Origin: Candidatus Nitrosopumilus sp.
GTDB taxonomy: Archaea; Thermoproteota; Nitrososphaeria; Nitrososphaerales; Nitrosopumilaceae
DNA length: 64,000 bases
Direction of reading: 5' to 3'
Assembly: GCA_021268355.1 (NCBI GenBank)
Contig: JAJETY010000001.1
Span: 21,043-85,042 of the forward strand
Below are positions 59,356 through 64,000 of this stretch, in pieces; positions within the stretch are counted from its first letter, which is position 1; every line of letters starts with the position of its first letter. Below the pieces are notes generated by a model. It was given only the letters and a program-made list of their open reading frames with translations, ran no database searches and was not told where the DNA came from. The translations under genes were made by a program, and so were the position numbers.

Positions 59356-59723
59356 ATACACAATACATCTCCAGATTTTACATCCTTCAATGCGTCAACA
59401 TTGTTAGATAATTTTCCAATAGGAGTCATTGTCTTTCCTGATGCGACATCATTTGTAAAAAAGCAAAAACTACCTGAAGAAGGTAAAAATGCAATATCAC
59501 CTTTTTTGAATTCTGATCTGGCTCTTTCTATTCCAGAGTCAACAGAGGTTTCGAAATACACAATACTCTTTCCCAAGATATGAGCATGGCCTTCCAATGG
59601 CAAAGATCTCATAATTGTACCAACAGTTCTTGGAGACAAGTGACGTTTTAGATCACATGAAATTTTTGCCTTACCTCTGATTTCTAAAATCAGTTGTTTC
59701 CTAGATACGGATGAGGTGCTCAA
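59337..59723 (-). CDS. Cyclophilin-like fold protein (TM1367/UPF-type)
   Basis: A 128-residue protein. The stretch LSPRTVGTIMRSLPLEGHAHI, then EFKKGDIAFLPSSGSFCFFTN and MTPIGKL follows the pattern of archaeal and bacterial 'cyclophilin-like' proteins (TM1367 type), which have the fold without a clear isomerase site. The function is not established for the family. It is convergent with rps25e. Confidence 0.72.
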   Translation of the reverse strand: MSTSSVSRKQLILEIRGKAKISCDLKRHLSPRTVGTIMRSLPLEGHAHILGKSIVYFETSVDSGIERARSEFKKGDIAFLPSSGSFCFFTNDVASGKTMTPIGKLSNNVDALKDVKSGDVLCIYEETA

Positions 59724-59742
59724 TTCGTAGCTTAAAATGATT

Positions 59743-59752
59743 AGATTATATA
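59743..59752 (+). promoter_or_regulatory. TATA box that fixes the Rpo6 start
   Basis: GATTATATAAC lies inside the apparent start of a longer frame (ATG at 59737) and is centred about 26 bases before the TTG at 59776. Since the box and the start of the longer frame overlap, the longer form cannot be translated from this promoter. Confidence 0.55.
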
Positions 59753-59775
59753 ACGTTTTAAGAAAAATTCCGTAC

Positions 59776-60303
59776 TTGTCAGAAGCCCCTGAAACAGAAG
59801 TAATGGAAATTACTGAAGAAGAAATTCCTACAAATGAAGAAAATCCTATAACTGAAGAAATTATTGATGCTGAAGTTGAAACAAATGCAGGACTGACTAA
59901 AGCACTTGATACTTATCGAAAATTAATTGAAAAGAAAGTTGATGCTGAACCATTGACAGAAAAAGAACAGGATGAACTTGAAAAGAAAATTAAAGAAATT
60001 GAAGATAGAGAGATAGTTGAGACTGTTGAAGATCACGTACCAGTGGAAATTCCTTGTGAAAAGGAAAAGATTACTATCGGTCCACCAACATTAACTAGAT
60101 TTGAAAAGGCAAGAATTATGGGTGCTAGAGCATTACAATTGTCTCTTGGAGCACCACCATTCATACCAATTCCAAAAACTGCAAGGATCTCATTGGATAT
60201 TTCAATGGAAGAATTAGAACAGAGAGTGATCCCAATCACAATTAGAAGAGTTCTTCCAAATGGAGATTATCAAAATATCCCTATCGACTATTTTGAGAAA
60301 TGA
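59776..60303 (+). CDS. rpo6: RNA polymerase subunit Rpo6 (RpoK) with long acidic N-terminal extension
   Basis: The C-terminal 70 residues, beginning LTRFEKARIMGARALQLSLG and including KTARISLD and IPITIRRVLPNGD, match archaeal Rpo6 / eukaryotic Rpb6, a small subunit that stabilises the polymerase core. Archaeal Rpo6 is usually 60-90 residues. Here about 100 extra residues, very rich in Glu and Asp and partly coiled-coil, precede it. I chose the TTG at 59776 because a TATA box overlaps the upstream ATG. The acidic extension is the odd part. Confidence 0.86.
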   Translation: MSEAPETEVMEITEEEIPTNEENPITEEIIDAEVETNAGLTKALDTYRKLIEKKVDAEPLTEKEQDELEKKIKEIEDREIVETVEDHVPVEIPCEKEKITIGPPTLTRFEKARIMGARALQLSLGAPPFIPIPKTARISLDISMEELEQRVIPITIRRVLPNGDYQNIPIDYFEK

Positions 60304-60354
60304 ATCATTGGTCGATAAAACTTAAAAGAAGACAAACTCGCTGATTGTTGAATA

Positions 60355-60669
60355 ATGCTCATGGACGAGACACACGAACCGCATGGTCAAGAGCAGACCA
60401 AAAAGTCTGATGATACTATAGCGTATATTGGAAATGATCCTGTAATGCAATCTGCATTAGATGTTTTAACAATATTGGGAAATAAGAAAAAAGTGATTAT
60501 AAGATCTAAAGGTAATTCAATTCCAAATGCAGTAGCAGTTGCAAATATCATCACTGAAAAAATGTTAAATGGAAACTCAAAAGTTGAAAAAATAAAGCTT
60601 GATACAGACGCAGCAGCAGGTATTGGAAGAATGACATCAACTATAGAAATTATTTTGGTTAAAATCTAA
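60355..60669 (+). CDS. albA: Alba-family DNA/RNA-binding protein
   Basis: A 104-residue Alba protein. The middle has VLTILGNKKKVIIRSKGNS and IPNAVAVANIITEKMLN, the beta-alpha fold and basic tract that bind nucleic acid. An N-terminal acidic extension (MDETHEPHGQEQTKK) precedes the fold. An inner ATG 6 bases downstream is also possible. It overlaps the convergent helix-turn-helix gene by 4 bases. Confidence 0.9.
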   Translation: MLMDETHEPHGQEQTKKSDDTIAYIGNDPVMQSALDVLTILGNKKKVIIRSKGNSIPNAVAVANIITEKMLNGNSKVEKIKLDTDAAAGIGRMTSTIEIILVKI

Positions 60670-61085
60670 TATACACTGCCAGGTCCTTTTAGAAGCATAT
60701 TTTCACATTCTTTGCAAACTTGTTCATCGATATCAGATTCTAGATTATGATGTATTTCACAAATTAATAAACTGGATTTGATGTAGTTACACAATCCAAT
60801 GAATTTTGACAAACTAGAAGGAGTGTAAGCCATATCTGATGACAGATTATCACTTAATTCATCAATCATATCTGAAACCTGTTTTTCTGCCAAAAGTTTT
60901 GCGATTAAAGAAGGATCACCTCTAGTACCTCTAATGTAATTACTTACTGCAGCCTGTGTGACGCCAAGCATTTTGGAAATTTCATCTTCTCTAATTTTAT
61001 GATCTTCTGCCAATTTTTTGGCTAGAATTGCACGCAATGCAGGAATCAGAGTTTTAGATTCAATCTCTGCCGGAAGTAACATCAA
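60666..61085 (-). CDS. Helix-turn-helix transcriptional regulator
   Basis: A 139-residue protein. The N-terminal 60 residues contain an XRE-like helix-turn-helix (HKIREDEISKMLGVTQAAVSN, then YIRGTRGDPS), and a C-terminal Cys-rich end (CEIHHNLESDIDEQVCKECENML) could bind zinc or a cluster. It is divergent from the asparagine-synthase-like gene and convergent with albA. Confidence 0.82.
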   Translation of the reverse strand: MMLLPAEIESKTLIPALRAILAKKLAEDHKIREDEISKMLGVTQAAVSNYIRGTRGDPSLIAKLLAEKQVSDMIDELSDNLSSDMAYTPSSLSKFIGLCNYIKSSLLICEIHHNLESDIDEQVCKECENMLLKGPGSVY

Positions 61086-62136
61086 CTCTCAAGAATTCTA
61101 TAAAGAATTTAAAGTTTGCAATGATGTTAAGGACAGAATCGAGTCCATCATTAGGCATAGCTATTTTAATTTCAAAATAATTTATTATGCATTGGATGAT
61201 TTCTCCAAAGAACTTTATGATGAATTAAAAAATTCATGTGATACCTGTGAATCAAATTTGATTTCATTATCAGGAGGTGTAGATAGTTCAATTATAGCAT
61301 ATTTTCTTAAAGATAAAAAACCAAAGACATTAGCAATAATTGCAGAAGATTTTGTTTCAACTGATCTTACATATTGTCAACTTGTTGCAAAAGAATTCAA
61401 ATTACCATTAAAAATTTACAGTGTAAAAACCGCCGAAATTCTCGAGGCAATTGAACAAACAATTAAAATTCTAAAAAATTTTAACGATATCGAAATAAGA
61501 AATAATGTTGTAATGTATCTTGCTATAAAATGGGCAAAAGATAATGGAGAAAAATCAATCATCACAGGAGATGGAGCCGATGAACTGTTCGCAGGATATA
61601 ATTTTCTAATTCATAAATCAGAGGAAGAGTTAGAATCAGAGATCAAGAGAATCTGCTCCATAATGCATTTCCCAACTCAAGAAATTGGAAAAACATTAGG
61701 AGTAAAAATAGAATCCCCATTTCTAAGTGAGAAAATAGTCAATTTAGCAAAAAAAATACCTGTAGGGCTGAAGGTAAAAACAGAAAAGGGTAGAAGATAT
61801 GGAAAATGGATCTTAAGAAAAACATTTGAGTCACACATACCAGAACAAATCATTTGGAGAGAAAAATCACCCATGCAAGAAGGTGCAGGAACTGCAGGAT
61901 TAACAAACCTATTTGAATCAATTATCGAAGAAGAGAAATATGTTGAAAAAAAATTAATTGTTGAAAAATATGACAATGTGGTTATTCGGAGTAGAGAATC
62001 AATGCACTATTATGAAATTTTTAAGAAATATTTTGGGTCGCCTGTAGATAAGGAAGCAAAAAAGGTATGCCCATACTGTAAACATAAAGTTGAGGATTCA
62101 AAATTTTGTAGAATGTGCGGGGCTTTTCCTATTTGA
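61018..62136 (+). CDS. Asparagine-synthase-like ATP pyrophosphatase with C-terminal zinc ribbon, no glutaminase domain
   Basis: The frame gives up to 372 residues, but the first 68 bases overlap the divergent regulator, so the true start is probably later (near 61100-61150), where no normal start codon is in frame. The PP-loop motif is SLSGGVDSSIIAY, and GDGADELFAGYN matches asparagine synthase. There is no N-terminal Cys2 glutaminase domain. The last 25 residues are a zinc ribbon (CPYCKHKVEDSKFCRMCG). It probably adenylates a carboxylate or nucleobase. The amide source and substrate are unknown. Confidence 0.8.
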   Translation: MARIARNAGIRVLDSISAGSNINSQEFYKEFKVCNDVKDRIESIIRHSYFNFKIIYYALDDFSKELYDELKNSCDTCESNLISLSGGVDSSIIAYFLKDKKPKTLAIIAEDFVSTDLTYCQLVAKEFKLPLKIYSVKTAEILEAIEQTIKILKNFNDIEIRNNVVMYLAIKWAKDNGEKSIITGDGADELFAGYNFLIHKSEEELESEIKRICSIMHFPTQEIGKTLGVKIESPFLSEKIVNLAKKIPVGLKVKTEKGRRYGKWILRKTFESHIPEQIIWREKSPMQEGAGTAGLTNLFESIIEEEKYVEKKLIVEKYDNVVIRSRESMHYYEIFKKYFGSPVDKEAKKVCPYCKHKVEDSKFCRMCGAFPI

Positions 62137-62138
62137 AA

Positions 62139-62276
62139 CTATTTGTATTTACGAGGTTTTTTGATGAATATTCTTCTACAACCATTACAACAAAAATAGA
62201 ATTTTTTACCATCATGTTCGTGTAATAATGCAAGTTCTTCATCAAGTTCAATTCCGCAAACAGGATCTACTGGCAC
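62139..62276 (-). CDS. YHS-domain microprotein, GTG start
   Basis: A 45-residue protein from a GTG: PVDPVCGIELDEE and HDGKKFYFCCNGCRRIF, the YHS/TRASH metal-binding pattern (Cys7 with a CCxxC pair). Such domains often bind copper or other soft metals. A TATTTATA box (on the minus strand TATAAATA, 62298-62305) is centred 26 bases before the GTG, supporting the start. Confidence 0.66.
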   Translation of the reverse strand: MPVDPVCGIELDEELALLHEHDGKKFYFCCNGCRRIFIKKPRKYK

Positions 62277-62297
62277 ATGATTTTTTTCTATAAATTC

Positions 62298-62305
62298 TAT
62301 TTATA
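62298..62305 (-). promoter_or_regulatory. TATA box of the YHS microprotein
   Basis: Minus-strand TATAAATA, 26 bases before the GTG at 62276. It is one of the clearest examples in this window of the leaderless spacing used to choose starts. Confidence 0.55.
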
Positions 62306-62324
62306 CATTCACAAACAGGTTCTT

Positions 62325-62690
62325 TTAAGAATTAACTATTTCAAGGATTTTTTTTGGTAATGCACAGTAATCTGAATCAGGTTCAGATACAACATACAAA
62401 ATATCTTCATTTACTGGTACGCTAATTGCCAATGCACGTTCACGAGAAGCCATTGCAAAATTTACAACTCCAAGTTGTTTATTGAATTCTTTTCTCATTT
62501 TAACACGTAAAGCGAGTTCCATGAAAATCATTTCATCATCTTTTTCACTTTCAAGTGGCTCAACATTTGGTTTCATACCACCAGCAACTAATCGACCTCT
62601 CTCGTTAATCACTCCCGCAAATCTAATTTTGGGGTCTGCATCTTTAATTGAATCACAAATTTTAGAATAATCATATATTTTTGCAGACAT
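62325..62690 (-). CDS. Conserved thaumarchaeal protein, paralogue of 24983-25375 (DUF6659-like)
   Basis: A 121-residue alpha/beta protein. RFAGVINERGRLVAGGMKPN, KMRKEFNKQLGVV and VVSEPDSDY align along the length with the protein at 24983-25375. The shared conserved GRLxAGG and EPDxD motifs could form a ligand site. No function is known to me. Confidence 0.75.
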   Translation of the reverse strand: MSAKIYDYSKICDSIKDADPKIRFAGVINERGRLVAGGMKPNVEPLESEKDDEMIFMELALRVKMRKEFNKQLGVVNFAMASRERALAISVPVNEDILYVVSEPDSDYCALPKKILEIVNS

Positions 62691-62758
62691 GCTTTTTCTA
62701 TTCTGAAATTACCCATTTATTATCTTTCATTAAAATCAAGAATAGTAATCAGAAAATT

Positions 62759-63859
62759 TTATGAAGTTAGTTTCTTTACAAGACCAAGAAATTCTTCGTG
62801 AGAATAAGGGGGAATTTTCATTACTTCCAAATTCTCAGAAACATGGTCCGGAGATTTTTGACCTACAAGTGGAGCAATAACTCCGGGAGATGAACGAATA
62901 AACTGTAATGCTCTGATAGAAGGTTTCAAATCACTAAACTCTGGCATGACTCCAGATTGAAGTAAACGACCTTGCATTAATGGAACACTTGTAAAAACAC
63001 CAACATCTAACCTAGTTGCGGATTCCAAAACAGAAACAGGGTTGTTTTCTATAGTTTGTGTCTTTCCAAGTAATGCTTGATCATAATACAAATTAAATGG
63101 TAATTGAATGAATTTGAATCCATGATTCTCACCACCTATTTTTTTTGCCATATTCACAGTATCTTCTAATGATAAGTACTCTGGATTTTCTCTTGGAACT
63201 CTAAAGCATTCCCATGTAGCCATTCCATAAAATTTAATTTTTCCTTCATCACGTTTTTGTTCATATAATTCAATAACAGATTCAAGGTTTCTTAGAAATT
63301 GTTCTTTTGGAATATCTTTGATTTGTCCTTCAACTGCATTATGCAGATACATCAAGTCTACACATTCCAAATCAAGGTTTTTCAAACTTCGATCTAATTG
63401 ATCTGAAAGATATTTGGGCGTCATACAATGATAACCAGATGTGATATCCCCTTCTTTGACAACATCTTTTTGAGTATATTCTTGTTTAACGTATTCCCAA
63501 AAACCCAATTGAACATCTGCATCATTGGTAACATATCCATTTTTAGTAGAAATGAATATTTGATCACGAGTAATTTTGTTTTCTTGAATTAATTCAGATA
63601 TTGCCTTACCAACAGAACGTTCTGCCTTTTGAGCTCGATAGTTAATTGCAGTGTCAACAACATTGATTCCAGATAAAATTGACTGTTTCACCGCATTTGA
63701 AACCATTTTATCAGTTCTAGAATCAGCATCACCAAGATAGGTTCCAATACCAACATTTGAGAGGGTAAGATTCTCAAATACTTTGAAATTTTCTTGATTT
63801 ATGGCTGAATTTTGGGCAAATTTTTTTGTCCCTTCAGGTGTGGCAAATCCCGAAATCAT
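62759..63859 (-). CDS. Aldo/keto reductase family oxidoreductase
   Basis: A 366-residue aldo/keto-reductase-like protein. The catalytic tetrad regions appear: Asp and Tyr in NVVDTAINYRAQKAERSVG, Lys in IFISTKNGYV, and a His in DLMYLHNAVEG. The C-terminal NADP-binding part is shorter than normal (FIRSSPGVIAPLVGQKSPDHV). It is larger than the usual 300-residue enzymes owing to an insertion around residues 115-140. The substrate is unknown. Confidence 0.86.
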   Translation of the reverse strand: MISGFATPEGTKKFAQNSAINQENFKVFENLTLSNVGIGTYLGDADSRTDKMVSNAVKQSILSGINVVDTAINYRAQKAERSVGKAISELIQENKITRDQIFISTKNGYVTNDADVQLGFWEYVKQEYTQKDVVKEGDITSGYHCMTPKYLSDQLDRSLKNLDLECVDLMYLHNAVEGQIKDIPKEQFLRNLESVIELYEQKRDEGKIKFYGMATWECFRVPRENPEYLSLEDTVNMAKKIGGENHGFKFIQLPFNLYYDQALLGKTQTIENNPVSVLESATRLDVGVFTSVPLMQGRLLQSGVMPEFSDLKPSIRALQFIRSSPGVIAPLVGQKSPDHVSENLEVMKIPPYSHEEFLGLVKKLTS

Positions 63860-63889
63860 ATCATGGTCATCATTTTACTAAATTTATGT

Positions 63890-64000
63890 TTAAGCTACGA
63901 TCCCAATTAAAAAACTTAAAACAAATAGTATTCCAGTGATTCTACTAAACATTAGAGTTGACGACATGTATGGAATTAATTTTTCAACAGAGTCAAAAGA
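63890..64000 (-). CDS. Membrane protein, C-terminal end only (cut by window edge)
   Basis: The last 36 residues of a frame that runs off the window end: SFDSVEKLIPYMSS then a hydrophobic helix (ITGILFVLSFLIGIVA) before the stop. Only a C-terminal membrane helix can be stated. It is upstream of the aldo/keto reductase gene on the same strand. Confidence 0.5.
   Translation of the reverse strand, partial: SFDSVEKLIPYMSSTLMFSRITGILFVLSFLIGIVA

Noticed and set aside
1..64000. tRNA, rRNA and CRISPR arrays
   Set aside because: No GC-rich cloverleaf, T-loop-like consensus or regularly spaced repeats were seen on reading, though a covariance search was not possible.

Overview
The window looks like a chromosome segment of an ammonia-oxidising marine archaeon of the Nitrosopumilaceae (Nitrosopumilus/Nitrosarchaeum type). 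The DNA is AT-rich. The informational genes are archaeal (aRF1, Rpo6, Alba, S25e, S26e, deoxyhypusine synthase, archaeal ThrRS, PurP). Two features are typical of this lineage: a C-terminal PEFG sorting signal on a cupredoxin, and a 'WIKNNAxWW' module on exported proteins. Genes are mostly leaderless. In many cases an A/T-rich TATA-like box lies about 24-28 bases before the start codon, and I used this spacing to choose among alternative starts. I saw no tRNA, rRNA, CRISPR array or transposase.

Layout. 1-6.6 kb (minus strand): an AMP-forming acyl-CoA synthetase cut by the window edge, then aspS-gatC-gatA-gatB plus a small gene, a unit for tRNA-dependent asparagine formation. 6.7-8.2 kb: two small proteins and purP. 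8.2-12.8 kb (minus): a phosphonate-type ABC transporter (phnD-phnC-phnE), a tandem pair of winged-helix regulators flanked by inverted copies of a 28-bp element, and cbtB-cbtA. 12.8-20.3 kb: a regulator, an anchored DsbA-like protein, prf1, a HIT protein, an exported WIKNNAxWW protein and ilvD.

20.3-41.7 kb is a different landscape. It holds few genes of known function (corA, a DinG/XPD-like helicase, an isolated GIY-YIG protein, an MGME1/Cas4-like nuclease) and dozens of very short genes. Many are 28-70 residue zinc-finger, zinc-ribbon or Cys-rich microproteins, others are single-membrane-span peptides. Many are below usual annotation length cut-offs, yet have a promoter-like box at the right distance. 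The region also holds degenerate relatives of metal-binding families (a Cys-less DUF5679-like protein and a DUF922-like protein lacking its HExxH), a secreted protein with a 20-Cys tail, and several perfect inverted repeats.

41.7-47.5 kb is the tryptophan operon trpE-G-D-C-B-A with overlapping genes, without trpF, preceded by a 17-bp palindrome. 47.5-64 kb is core again: a PEFG cupredoxin, pyrG, an NAD kinase fused to a winged helix, a PfkB kinase, S26e, a CDP-alcohol phosphatidyltransferase, agmatinase, ThrRS, deoxyhypusine synthase, S25e, Rpo6, Alba, a helix-turn-helix protein, a glutaminase-less asparagine-synthase-like protein, a YHS microprotein and an aldo/keto reductase. The most interesting signals are the flanked regulator pair next to phnDCE, and the microprotein-rich island.
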